Of a stretch of 64,000 bases of DNA, positions 34,689 to 43,206 are shown piece after piece. This DNA comes from Pseudolysinimonas_A sp947085045 (GTDB lineage Bacteria; Actinomycetota; Actinomycetes; Actinomycetales; Microbacteriaceae): contig CAMTUU010000002.1 in assembly GCA_947085045.1 (NCBI GenBank), positions 372,001-436,000 on the forward strand, written 5' to 3'. The notes below the pieces were generated by a model. The model was not told where the DNA came from, ran no database searches, and saw only the letters and a list, made by a program, of their open reading frames with translations. A program made the translations under genes and the position numbers. Within the stretch, counting starts at the first letter, position 1. Each line of letters starts with the position of its first letter.

Positions 34689-36104
34689 TTACCGGGGTGC
34701 CCCGGCGACCGTCTCCCACCGGCCGAGGAACTCCGCCGCCCGCGCGGCCTCCCATTCCGGCTCGAGCGTCGTGCTCGGTTCCCAACCGACGACGGCGGCC
34801 TCGAGCGCGAGTCCCCCGGTGACGGCGACTCGGGCGAGCGCGGCGGCACCGAGCGGAGTGGCGTGCTGCGAGGGGTAGACGTCGACGGGCAGCTGCGTCA
34901 GGTCGGCGACGGCCTGCATGAGAACGCGGCTCCGGGTCAGCCCGCCGTCGACGCGGAGGCGCGTGAGCGGGGCGGCGAGATCGAGGGCGACGCTGGAGAC
35001 GAGCTCGGCCACTTGGGCCGCGATCCCTTCGAGCACAGCACGCACGAGGTGCCCACCCTCGGTCGAGAGCGTCATCCCGGTGATGGTCGCGGTCGCCTCG
35101 GGCTGCCACCACGGGGCGGCGAGTCCGGCGAGCGCCGGGACGCAGAGCACGCCCTCGGCATCCACCGCGGCGACCTGGTCGAGGTCGCCCGCCGATCCGA
35201 TGAGGCCCAGTTTCTCCAGCCACCGCACGGCCGAGGCCGCGGTGTACACCTGGCCGTCGACGCAGTAGGTGAGTTCTCCGGCGAGGCTCCAGGCGACCGA
35301 GGTCGAGAGCCCCGCCGATGAGCGGACCGCGTCGCCGCCGGTGTTCGCGAGCAGGAAGGCGCCGGTGCCGAACGTGCACTTCCCCTCCCCCGGAAGCAGG
35401 CAGCGTTCGGCGACGAGGGCCGCCTGCTGGTCGACGACGAGCCCACCGACCGGGATGTCTCCGCCGAACACCGTCGTCGAACCCGCGACGGCGTCGTTGG
35501 CGAGCAGCCGGGGCAGCCGCTCATCGCCGAGCCCGAACAGGTCGAGCAGCTCGCGATCCCAGTCCCCGCTGTCGAGGTCGAGCACGAGCGAACGGCTCGC
35601 CGTCGTCACGTCGGTGACGAACTCGCCCGTCAGACGGTTCACGAGCCAGGCGTCGGATGTCGTGACTACGCCCTCGCGGGTGACGTTGCGGCGAATCCAG
35701 GCCTGCTTGGGGGCCGAGAAGTACGGGTCGAGGACGAGCCCGGTGCGTCGCGCGAACTCGTCGCGATGGTCGCCCAGCTCCGCGCAGATGCTCTCGGCGC
35801 GGCGGTCCTGCCAGACGATCAGGTTCGACAGCGGCTCCCCGCTGTCGGGATCCCAGGCGAGCACGGTCTCCCCCTGGTTGGCGAGCGTGACGACGTCGAT
35901 CGGTACGCCCGCGGCGGCCACCGCCTGCCGACCCGACTCGATCACCGAGTTAAGCAACGCGGTCGGGTCCTGTTCGACGCCGCCGTCGGCGAGGTAGTCC
36001 GGCCGGACCGCGATCTCGCTGAGGCCGATAACGGCGCCGGCCTGGTCCACCACGACGGCCTTCGTGCCCGACGTGCCCTGGTCGATGGCGAGCACCGTCG
36101 TCAC
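34689..36104 (-). CDS. FGGY-family carbohydrate kinase
   Basis: 471 residues from GTG 36104. The N-terminal ATPase lobe begins VTTVLAIDQGTSGTKAVVVD. Further features are VWQDRRAESICAEL, GTGAFLLANTGG near residue 245, and the second FGGY signature region RLRVDGGLTRSRVLMQAVADL near residue 385. The sequence is closest in feel to glycerol kinase (DQGTSGTKA, GTGAF), but GlpK-specific substrate residues cannot be confirmed; other polyols or keto-sugars are possible. It overlaps the FAD oxidoreductase gene by GTGA and is third in the operon after an APC permease. Confidence 0.9.
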   Translation of the reverse strand: MTTVLAIDQGTSGTKAVVVDQAGAVIGLSEIAVRPDYLADGGVEQDPTALLNSVIESGRQAVAAAGVPIDVVTLANQGETVLAWDPDSGEPLSNLIVWQDRRAESICAELGDHRDEFARRTGLVLDPYFSAPKQAWIRRNVTREGVVTTSDAWLVNRLTGEFVTDVTTASRSLVLDLDSGDWDRELLDLFGLGDERLPRLLANDAVAGSTTVFGGDIPVGGLVVDQQAALVAERCLLPGEGKCTFGTGAFLLANTGGDAVRSSAGLSTSVAWSLAGELTYCVDGQVYTAASAVRWLEKLGLIGSAGDLDQVAAVDAEGVLCVPALAGLAAPWWQPEATATITGMTLSTEGGHLVRAVLEGIAAQVAELVSSVALDLAAPLTRLRVDGGLTRSRVLMQAVADLTQLPVDVYPSQHATPLGAAALARVAVTGGLALEAAVVGWEPSTTLEPEWEAARAAEFLGRWETVAGAPR

Positions 36105-37261
36105 GACGGACTCCCGGCCCGGGCGGCGGTGACCCGGCGTGCCGTGCGCTGCCACCAGAGACCGTCGAGCCGTACGGGCGCTCCGGCCATGACCGGGCGC
36201 CGCTCCCCCACCGCGATGCCGAGCGGCGGCAGCAACCCGAGCACGTGGTCGGCAATCCCGAGGGACGCGGACAGACCCGTCGATCGGATGGCCGCGACGT
36301 TGATCAACCGCGCGGCGACCGACGACGGGCCGATCACGTAGTTCGCGTCCCGTCCGGCCGGCCGCAGCCCCGCGTAGCTCCCGACCGGCTCGAGGCCGTC
36401 CAGTCCGGGGAACTGCTCGACAGCCTTGGCGAGTACTTCGGCGCGCGCCTCCGGGCGCACCGAGAAGTCGCTCTTGTCGGCCAGATCCACCGCCGTCGGG
36501 CCTGCCACGACGTGCCCGTCGATCGTCGGGAAGACCAGCACCCCCTTCGTGCGCTTCGTCGGCACCGGCAGGATGATGCGGTCGAGCGTCCGCCCGCCGG
36601 GAAGCCGGAAGACGAAGAATTCGCCCTTGCGTGGATAGATCTCGAAGCTGTCGTCGCCCAGCATCCGGGCGACGTCGTCGGCGTGGAGTCCCGCGCAGTT
36701 GATGACGGCGGCGGCACGCAGGGTGTCGCCGCCGGCGAGACCGACGAGGATGCCATCCCCCTCGTCGGTCAGCGTCACGACGGGATCGGCGACGAGGGTG
36801 CGCGCTCCCGCGGCCTCGGCCGACCGCGCGAGGGCGAGCGTGAAGGCGACGGGGTCCGTCACCCACTCCCCCGGCACGACGAGCGCGCCGTCGGATCGGC
36901 GCACCTCGACGTCGACGCCGTTCGTCGCCGCGTTCCGCGCGAGGGCGGCGACCGTCGCGGCGTCGTCCGCCGAGCGCGGCACGAGTTCCGCGCCAAGGCG
37001 GGCGACCGGCACGCCGAGCGCCTCGAGCACGGGCGGCCGGAGCGCGGCGGCGCGCACGATGAGTTCCGTCTCGAGCTCACCGGGCGTCGAGTCGAAGCCG
37101 GTGTGCAGGATGCCGGAGTTCGTGCCGCTCGCGGCGAGCCCGAGTTCCGGCTCGGCTTCGACGAGCACGGTCTCGATTCCGCGGTGGGCGAGGGTGAAGG
37201 CGGTGGCGGCGCCGACGACGCCGCCACCGACCACGACGACCGCGCCCCCGGGCGTACTCAT
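36101..37261 (-). CDS. FAD-dependent oxidoreductase (DAO family, LhgO/GlpD-like)
   Basis: 386 residues. The N-terminal FAD motif is VVVVGGGVVGAATAFTLAHRG, then TNSGILHTGF near residue 50, the segment used by L-2-hydroxyglutarate oxidase and GlpA-type enzymes. Further blocks are INCAGLHADDVARMLG, YPRKGEFFVF and AGLRPAGRDANYVIG. It should oxidise a hydroxyacid or polyol phosphate with FAD. ATGA overlap with the permease upstream and GTGA overlap with the FGGY kinase downstream tie the three into one catabolic unit. Substrate unknown; glycerol-3-phosphate-like chemistry is suggested by the kinase partner. Confidence 0.88.
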   Translation of the reverse strand: MSTPGGAVVVVGGGVVGAATAFTLAHRGIETVLVEAEPELGLAASGTNSGILHTGFDSTPGELETELIVRAAALRPPVLEALGVPVARLGAELVPRSADDAATVAALARNAATNGVDVEVRRSDGALVVPGEWVTDPVAFTLALARSAEAAGARTLVADPVVTLTDEGDGILVGLAGGDTLRAAAVINCAGLHADDVARMLGDDSFEIYPRKGEFFVFRLPGGRTLDRIILPVPTKRTKGVLVFPTIDGHVVAGPTAVDLADKSDFSVRPEARAEVLAKAVEQFPGLDGLEPVGSYAGLRPAGRDANYVIGPSSVAARLINVAAIRSTGLSASLGIADHVLGLLPPLGIAVGERRPVMAGAPVRLDGLWWQRTARRVTAARAGSPS

Positions 37262-38766
37262 TTCGAGATGCCCTTGTCGAGCTCCGAGTCGATCGACGAG
37301 AACTCCGGCATCGGGATGCCCTTCGGCCCGCCTCGCCGGATCAGCAGGTAGACGAGGTAGAGCACGCCGATCGCGACCATGACGGCGACGTAGACCCAGG
37401 CCGCGGCGAACGACGAGTCGCGGAACAGCAGCAGTTCGAAGATCAGCCAGGCCGAGGCGAGCACCAGCACGGGGATCTCGAACTTGCCCAGAGTGAACCC
37501 CTGGCTCGGCGGGAGGCTGCCGCGCTTCACGATGTAGAGCAGCACGGTGGCGGCGTAGATCACCGCGGGCAGCAGTGTCGCCGCGCCGAAGAGGCTGAAC
37601 AACGTGTCGGTCTGGAACGCGAACACCGCGAGCACCAGCTGGGCGATCACGACGAAGAAGACCGCCGCGAGTGCCGGAGTGCCGAACCGCGTCGACACCC
37701 GGCTCCAGAGCTGGTGGCCGGGGAACCGCGCGTCACGGGACATCGCCCAGACCAGCCGCACTCCCGTCATGAGGATCACCATTCCACAGGCGAAGATCGC
37801 GATCAGCACGAGGATGAGCAGAGCGGTGCCGACGACGGGTCCCAGGACGCGGGTGATCACGTCGGCGATCGGGGTCGCCGACGTGGCGAGTTCGACGGGG
37901 TCGCCGGCGAGCAGCGTGACGACGAGCAGGAACAGGAACCCCAGGATGCCCGAGGCCAGCACGGCCTGCCACATGGCGCGGGGCACGACCTTGGCGGGCT
38001 GCTTGGTCTCCTCCGCCAGGTTCGCGGCAGACTCGAAGCCGACGATGGTGAACGCGCCGAGGAGGGTTCCGAGCATCCACGGGCCGACCTCGGTCAGGGT
38101 TCCGAAGTCGAAGTAGCCCTCGGCGGGGATCGCGCCGGTGCTGAACAGGTTGCCGAAGTTGAGCTGACTGGCGAGGCCGCCGACGATCAGCAGGAGCACG
38201 ATCAGCAGGACGATGCCGATGAGTTCGAGGGTCACCGCGACGTTGTTGACGCGCTGCGTCCAGCGTGTCGAGAAGGTGACGAGCAGTCCCTGCATCACCA
38301 GCACGATCGCCGTGATCAGCCAGGCGTTACCGGGGTTGCCTTCGTAGCCGAGCAGGACGGGCAGCACCGTCGAGGCGATCGTGTAGTCGACGGCGACGAC
38401 GACGATCGCGAGGAAGGTGAAGGAGACCCAGCCCATCACCCAGCCCAGCACCGGGTTCGCGAGGCGCGAGACCCACTGGTACGAGTAGCCGGTGACGGGG
38501 ATCCGCGCCGCGAGCGACCCGACGACGAAGGCGACCATCAGCTGCCCGAGAATGACGATGGGCCAGGTCCAGATGCCCGCCGGACCCGAGCTGTTGAGCA
38601 CGGACCCGTAGGTGGTGAAGATGCCGGTCGCGATGGAGACGAACGCGAACGCCACGGCGAAGGACGCGAATCGTCCCGTCGCACGCTCGAACTGTTGCTC
38701 GTAGCCGAAGGCCCGGACGTCGGTCCCTTCGGCCGAGTCGGCGGCGGGGGTCGTGTCGTGTGCCAT
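37258..38766 (-). CDS. APC-superfamily amino acid/amine permease
   Basis: 502 residues with about 12 TM helices. It begins after a charged N-terminus with FGYEQQFERATGRFASFAVAFAFVSIATG, the start of the ACT/GABA permease-like branch, followed by WTWPIVILGQLMVAFVVGSLAARIPVTG and IVGFESAANLAEETKQPAKVVPRAMW. The ribosome site GAGAGGA precedes the ATG. It is first in an operon with an FAD oxidoreductase and an FGGY kinase and is divergent from a DeoR regulator. An amino acid-type carrier beside a sugar/polyol-type kinase is unusual, and an ethanolamine-like or hydroxy-amine substrate is possible. Confidence 0.9.
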   Translation of the reverse strand: MAHDTTPAADSAEGTDVRAFGYEQQFERATGRFASFAVAFAFVSIATGIFTTYGSVLNSSGPAGIWTWPIVILGQLMVAFVVGSLAARIPVTGYSYQWVSRLANPVLGWVMGWVSFTFLAIVVVAVDYTIASTVLPVLLGYEGNPGNAWLITAIVLVMQGLLVTFSTRWTQRVNNVAVTLELIGIVLLIVLLLIVGGLASQLNFGNLFSTGAIPAEGYFDFGTLTEVGPWMLGTLLGAFTIVGFESAANLAEETKQPAKVVPRAMWQAVLASGILGFLFLLVVTLLAGDPVELATSATPIADVITRVLGPVVGTALLILVLIAIFACGMVILMTGVRLVWAMSRDARFPGHQLWSRVSTRFGTPALAAVFFVVIAQLVLAVFAFQTDTLFSLFGAATLLPAVIYAATVLLYIVKRGSLPPSQGFTLGKFEIPVLVLASAWLIFELLLFRDSSFAAAWVYVAVMVAIGVLYLVYLLIRRGGPKGIPMPEFSSIDSELDKGISK

Positions 38767-38887
38767 GCCAGTCCTCTCTCGATGAGAGCGCCGTGGCGCC
38801 CGGGGGTCGGGACGGCGCTCGGTGATTGTCCCGAGTGTGGCGATATGTGGTGTTCTGAGTCAAGCTGTGTTCACGACCGTAACGGCT

Positions 38888-38909
38888 CGGGAACATCCCG
38901 GAAACATCC
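38888..38909. promoter_or_regulatory. Two tandem 11-bp repeats between the permease and DeoR genes
   Basis: CGGGAACATCC (38888-38898) is followed directly by CGGAAACATCC (38899-38909), one mismatch in 11 with the spacing of one helical turn. Located in the 180-base divergent intergenic region, these could be tandem sites for the adjacent DeoR-type regulator. Confidence 0.45.
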
Positions 38910-38946
38910 GCACGAAACTGCACACGCGCTCGCTTAGTCTCGAAGA

Positions 38947-39753
38947 ATGCTGGCGTCGGAGAGATACGAACGGGTCGCCGAGATGCTGCGCGACGCCCGC
39001 GCCGTGTCCGCCGACTCGATCGCCCGGGCGCTCGGGGTTTCCCGGGAGACCGTGCGGCGTGACCTGCTGGTGCTCGAACGACGCAGCGTGCTCCGGCGAG
39101 TGCGTGGCGGAGCACAGTTGGCTTCGACGCCGTTCGTCGGCGACGAGGCGCCGTTCGCGGAGCGCTCCACCGCGAGCGTGGCGAAGGAGCGCATCGGCCG
39201 CGCGGCGGCGCGGCTGGTGCGTCCCGGGCAGACTCTCGTGATCGACGTGGGCACGACTGCTCTCGAAGTCGCGCGTGCCCTCCCGCCCGACCACGAGGGC
39301 GTCGTCGCCACGTGCTCGCTGCTCGTCGCGGCCGAACTCGCCGACCGCCCGCGCCTCGACGTCCTGGTCAGCGGGGGCCGTCTGCGCTCGGGCGACCTCG
39401 CGCTGTCGAATGCGCAGACCGTCGAATTCTTCGGCGGCATCCATGCCGACCTCGCGTTCCTCGGCTCCGGCGGGGTCGATGCCCAGGCCGGCCTCACCGA
39501 CTTCTACCTCGACGAGGCCAGCGCTCGGCGCACGGTCCTGCGGAATGCGCGGGCCGCCTACATCCTCGCCGACTCGGCGAAGTTCGGCCGCGTCGCCCGC
39601 CACCGCGTCGCCGCCCTCGACGAGTTCACGGGTCTCATCAGCGAGGCGGAAGCACCGCGGGCGATCCTCGAGGCGCTCCACGGCGCGACGGTGATCATCG
39701 CCCCGGAAGTCGCGGACCGCGAGCCCCGGGTTCTGCGCGGCGAGGCGCGGTAA
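38947..39753 (+). CDS. DeoR-family transcriptional regulator of the permease/oxidoreductase/kinase operon
   Basis: 268 residues, ATG 38947. The N-terminal HTH is typical: RYERVAEMLRDARAVSADSIARALGVSRETVRRDLLVLERR. The C-terminal DeoR sensor has the phosphosugar-binding loops VIDVGTTALEVARAL, LVSGGRLRSGDLALS and YLDEASARRTVLRNA. DeoR proteins of this class sense a phosphorylated sugar or polyol, which agrees with an FGGY kinase in the divergent operon. Its stop is 3 bases from the end of glmU (convergent). Confidence 0.9.
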   Translation: MLASERYERVAEMLRDARAVSADSIARALGVSRETVRRDLLVLERRSVLRRVRGGAQLASTPFVGDEAPFAERSTASVAKERIGRAAARLVRPGQTLVIDVGTTALEVARALPPDHEGVVATCSLLVAAELADRPRLDVLVSGGRLRSGDLALSNAQTVEFFGGIHADLAFLGSGGVDAQAGLTDFYLDEASARRTVLRNARAAYILADSAKFGRVARHRVAALDEFTGLISEAEAPRAILEALHGATVIIAPEVADREPRVLRGEAR

Positions 39754-39756
39754 TCG

Positions 39757-41211
39757 TCACCCCTGAGCGTCGGCGCCGCTCGTCGCGGCGGCCTCCTTCG
39801 CCGCGGCGTCCTTGGCAGCGACCGCGGCTTCGTGGTGACGCGCGGTCCAGCCCTCGACGAACTTCAGCTGCGCGACGCTCACCGCCAGCGCCCCCGCCGG
39901 TACGTCCCGCCGCACCACGGTGCCCGCGCCCACCGTCGCATCGTCGCCGATCGTCACCGGAGCGACGAACGAGTTGTGGGTGCCGGTGTGCACGTGCGAG
40001 CCGATCGTCGTCGAGTGCTTGTTCACGCCGTCGTAGTTCGCGGTGATCGCGCCGGCGCCGATGTTGGTGCCTTCGCCGATCGTCGTGTCGCCGATGTAGG
40101 AGAGGTGCGGCACCTTCGACCCGGCGCCGATCTTCGCATTCTTGGTCTCGACGTAGGTGCCGATCTTGCCGCCCGCGCCGAGTTCGGTGCCGGGGCGCAG
40201 GTAGGCGAAGGGCCCGACGGTCGCACCGGCCCCGATGACCGCGAGGGTCGCGTCGGCGCGCTTCACGACGGCGTCCTCGCCGACCTCGCAATCGAGCAGG
40301 GTGGTGTCGGGTCCGATGCGGGCACCTCGGGCGACGATCGTCGCGCCCGCGAGGTGGATGTTCGGCAGCAGTTCGACATCCTCGGCGAGGGTCGCGCGCA
40401 TGTCGATCCAGGTGGTGGCCGGGTCGTGCACGGTGACGCCGGCCAGCTGCCAGCCGCGCACGATCATCGCGTTCAGCCGCCCGGCCGCGCGGGCGAGCTG
40501 CACCCGATCGTTGATGCCCTCGACGACCCAGGCGTCGGGGGCCGGCACCGCCTCCACGGGGCGCCCGGCGGTGCGCAGCATCCCGATGACGTCGGTGAGG
40601 TAGCGCTCGCCCTGCGCGTTCTGCGCGGCGAGAGCCGGGAGGTTGGTGCGGAGCGACGCGACCGTGAAGACGTAGGTGCCCGAGTTGACCTCGCGGATGG
40701 CGCGCTCGTCGTCGGTGGCGTCGCCGTGCTCGACGATTCGGGAGAGGGCGCCGTCGGCATCGCGCACGACGCGGCCGTAACCCGTCGCGTCGTCGACGAT
40801 CGCCGAGAGCAGCGTCGCGGCCGCCGTCGCCCGGCGGTGCGCCTCGAGCAATCCCGAGATCGTGGCGGCGTCGAGCAGCGGCACGTCGCCCGACACGACG
40901 ACGACGTCGCCCTCGAAGTCCGCGGGGAGTGCCGAGACCGCGACCTCGACCGCACGGCCGGTGCCGGGGATGTCGTCCTGGTCGACGATCAAGGCGCCCG
41001 GGAGGAACTCGGTGACCGCGGCGGCGACGAGCTCGCGCTCATGTCGAACGACCGTGACGACGTGGGCGGCGGACAGTTCCCGCGCGGTGGCGAGCACGTG
41101 CCCGAGCAGCGGGACGCCGGCCAGCTCGTGCAGCACCTTCGGGCGCGACGACTTCATGCGGGTGCCCTGCCCAGCGGCGAGGACGACGATGGCGAGCCGG
41201 GAATCGGTCAT
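39757..41211 (-). CDS. glmU: Bifunctional UDP-N-acetylglucosamine pyrophosphorylase / glucosamine-1-phosphate N-acetyltransferase
   Basis: 484 residues. The N-terminal uridylyltransferase has VLAAGQGTRMKSSRPKVLHEL and VVSGDVPLLDAATI. The C-terminal left-handed beta helix runs from about residue 260, with LRPGTELGAGGKIGTYVETK and the acetyltransferase His in NYDGVNKHSTTIG. It makes UDP-GlcNAc for peptidoglycan. The last 35 residues are Ala/Lys-rich. Normally next to prs in actinobacteria; here separated by about 5 kb. It lies downstream of the galactose-locus regulator gene with a gap of 36 bases. Confidence 0.97.
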   Translation of the reverse strand: MTDSRLAIVVLAAGQGTRMKSSRPKVLHELAGVPLLGHVLATARELSAAHVVTVVRHERELVAAAVTEFLPGALIVDQDDIPGTGRAVEVAVSALPADFEGDVVVVSGDVPLLDAATISGLLEAHRRATAAATLLSAIVDDATGYGRVVRDADGALSRIVEHGDATDDERAIREVNSGTYVFTVASLRTNLPALAAQNAQGERYLTDVIGMLRTAGRPVEAVPAPDAWVVEGINDRVQLARAAGRLNAMIVRGWQLAGVTVHDPATTWIDMRATLAEDVELLPNIHLAGATIVARGARIGPDTTLLDCEVGEDAVVKRADATLAVIGAGATVGPFAYLRPGTELGAGGKIGTYVETKNAKIGAGSKVPHLSYIGDTTIGEGTNIGAGAITANYDGVNKHSTTIGSHVHTGTHNSFVAPVTIGDDATVGAGTVVRRDVPAGALAVSVAQLKFVEGWTARHHEAAVAAKDAAAKEAAATSGADAQG

Positions 41212-41247
41212 CCGTCCATTCTCGCGGGTTCCGCGGCGGATGGGGAC

Positions 41248-42045
41248 TCAGACGCCCGAGGCGTCGACGAGCCGCGTCCCGGTGGCCGCGGCCAGTTCGG
41301 CCGCGCGGGTGTCGGGCTCCCCTGCGAGCACCCAGGTCTCGAATTCGCTCAGCTCGCCGACCAGGCCCAGGTGCCGGCGGCCGACCTTCGACGAATCCGC
41401 GACGAGGATCCGCCGCGACGACGCCGCGATCATCTGCCGCTTGACCTCCGCCTCCGGAAGGTTCACGTTGGTGACGCGGCCGTCGTCGTCGATCCCGGTG
41501 CAGCCGATGATCGCGAGGTCGACGTGCACGCCGGCGAGCGCGTCGGACACGAGCGGGTTCACCAGCGAGTGCTGGAGCGGGCGGAGCGTGCCGCCGGTGA
41601 GCACGACGGTGAGCCGCGGGATCGCCGGCTCGAGCGCGAGCGCGATCGACAGCCCGTTGGTGATGACGACGACGTCGGTGAGGTCGCCGCGTGCGACGAG
41701 GGCATGGGCGACGGCGAGGGTGGTCGACCCGACGTCGAGCAGGATGCTGTCGCCGTCCGTCACGAGCGCGGCCGCCTGCCGCCCGATGCGCTTCTTGCGT
41801 TCGGCATCCAGTTCGGCTGTCGTCTCGACCGACGCCTCACGCACCGAGCCGAGCGCGGGCAGCGCACCCCCGTGCACCCGGCGCAGCACTCCGGCGCGGG
41901 CGAGTGCGTCGAGGTCGGCGCGGAGGGTCACATCGGTGACGCCGAGTTCGGCGCTCAGTCCGGCGACCGAGACGAAGCCGTCGAGAGCCACTCGTTCGAC
42001 CACGACCTGCCGCCGGGCCGCGGGCGGAAGCGCGGGTACCGCCAT
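41248..42045 (-). CDS. DeoR-family regulator, probable repressor of galTK
   Basis: 265 residues from ATG 42045. N-terminal HTH: RRQVVVERVALDGFVSVAGL and SAELGVTDVTLRADLDALARAG. Sensor domain: ILLDVGSTTLAVAHALVARG, TNGLSIALAL, VLTGGTLRPLQHSLVNPLV and NLPEAEVKRQMIAASSR. It is divergent from galT across 51 bases that hold a perfect 15-base palindrome, so it likely represses galTK and itself until a sugar phosphate such as galactose 1-phosphate accumulates. The effector is inferred from context. Confidence 0.9.
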   Translation of the reverse strand: MAVPALPPAARRQVVVERVALDGFVSVAGLSAELGVTDVTLRADLDALARAGVLRRVHGGALPALGSVREASVETTAELDAERKKRIGRQAAALVTDGDSILLDVGSTTLAVAHALVARGDLTDVVVITNGLSIALALEPAIPRLTVVLTGGTLRPLQHSLVNPLVSDALAGVHVDLAIIGCTGIDDDGRVTNVNLPEAEVKRQMIAASSRRILVADSSKVGRRHLGLVGELSEFETWVLAGEPDTRAAELAAATGTRLVDASGV

Positions 42046-42057
42046 GCTTCCGGAACC

Positions 42058-42072
42058 TTTCGTAAAACGAAA
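42058..42072. promoter_or_regulatory. Palindromic operator upstream of galT
   Basis: TTTCGT-AAA-ACGAAA is a perfect inverted repeat with 6-base arms and a 3-base centre, 13 bases before the DeoR gene start and 25 before the galT start. A -10-like TATCCT (42085-42090) lies just before the galT GTG, which suggests a nearly leaderless transcript whose promoter is covered by this site. The arm TTTCGT/ACGAAA is typical of DeoR-family operators. Confidence 0.65.
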
Positions 42073-42096
42073 TGGAGATTTGCTTATCCTAAGCGA

Positions 42097-43206
42097 GTGC
42101 CGCCCATCGCCACCCGCGCCGCCGTCCTCGCCGACGGCCGCGACCTCTTCTACTTCGACGACGCCGACACCACCCTCGGCGCGGAGCATTCCGTCGACGC
42201 CCGGGTGCTCGACCCCCGGTCCGCCACCGCGACGATGCGGCAGGACGTGCTCACCGGCGACTGGGTCTCGATCGCCGCGACCCGGCAGAACCGGGTGTTC
42301 CTGCCGCCGGCCGACCAGGACCCGCTCGCCCCGCAGTCGAGCACGAACCCGTCGGAGATCCCGGCGCGCTACGACGTCGCCGTCTTCGAGAACCGCTCCC
42401 CCTCCTTCGGCCCCGACCTCGCCGGCGTGCCGAACGCCCCGCGCGGACTCGACGACCTCGCCGAGCTCGGCCTCGGCCGTACGCGCACGTCGATCGGCCG
42501 GTGCGAGGTGGTCTGCTTCAGCCCCGAGACAGAGGGGTCGCTCGGCACGCAGACCGTCAGCCGCGTGCGCACGGTCGTCGAGGCGTGGGCCGACCGCACC
42601 GCCGCCCTCTCGGCGCTGCCCGGCATCCAGCAGGTGTTCCCGTTCGAGAACCGCGGCCAGGAGATCGGCGTCACCCTCCACCACCCGCACGGGCAGATCT
42701 ACGCCTACCCCTACGTGACACCGCGCACGCAGCGCACGCTCGACGCCCTCGACCGCACGGCGCCCGACCTGTTCGCGCGCATCCTCGACTTCGAGCGGGC
42801 GGGCGAGCGTGTCGTGCTGAGCGGCGAGCACTGGACCGCGTTCGTGCCGTTCGCCGCCCGCTGGCCGCTCGAGGTGCACCTGCTGCCGCACCGGCAGATC
42901 CCCGACCTGGCGGCGACGACCGAAGCCGAGCGCGACGAGCTCGCCCCGCTCTACCGGCGGCTGCTGCAGGGAGTGGATGCCCTCTACGACACCCCGACCC
43001 CGTACATCGCGGCCTGGCACCAGGCGCCCGTGCACGTCGGGCGCGACACCGTGCGCCTCCACCTGCAACTGACCTCGCCGCGCCGCGCAGCCGACAAGCT
43101 GAAGTACCTCGCCGGGTCCGAGGCGGCGATGGGCGCCTGGATCGGCGACGTCGTGCCGGAGGCCGTCGCCGCCCGGCTGCGTGAGGTTCTGGAGGGGATC
43201 GCGTGA
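42097..43206 (+). CDS. galT: Galactose-1-phosphate uridylyltransferase
   Basis: 369 residues from GTG 42097 (VPPIATRAAVLADGRDLFYF). The active-site sequence HHPHGQIYAYPY (His-Pro-His) is near residue 200, and VHLLPHRQIPDL and AAWHQAPVHVGRD supply further conserved histidines. A Leloir pathway enzyme that swaps UMP between UDP-glucose and galactose 1-phosphate. The open frame continues upstream without a better start. The stop overlaps galK by 4 bases (GTGA). Confidence 0.95.
   Translation: MPPIATRAAVLADGRDLFYFDDADTTLGAEHSVDARVLDPRSATATMRQDVLTGDWVSIAATRQNRVFLPPADQDPLAPQSSTNPSEIPARYDVAVFENRSPSFGPDLAGVPNAPRGLDDLAELGLGRTRTSIGRCEVVCFSPETEGSLGTQTVSRVRTVVEAWADRTAALSALPGIQQVFPFENRGQEIGVTLHHPHGQIYAYPYVTPRTQRTLDALDRTAPDLFARILDFERAGERVVLSGEHWTAFVPFAARWPLEVHLLPHRQIPDLAATTEAERDELAPLYRRLLQGVDALYDTPTPYIAAWHQAPVHVGRDTVRLHLQLTSPRRAADKLKYLAGSEAAMGAWIGDVVPEAVAARLREVLEGIA

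Noticed and set aside
42072..42092. Six-codon ORF with a TTA codon (ATGGAGATTTGCTTATCCTAA region) just before galT
   Set aside because: Tempting as a leader peptide linked to the UAA-anticodon tRNA, but its TTATCC is explained by the -10 element of galT and there is no ribosome site before it.
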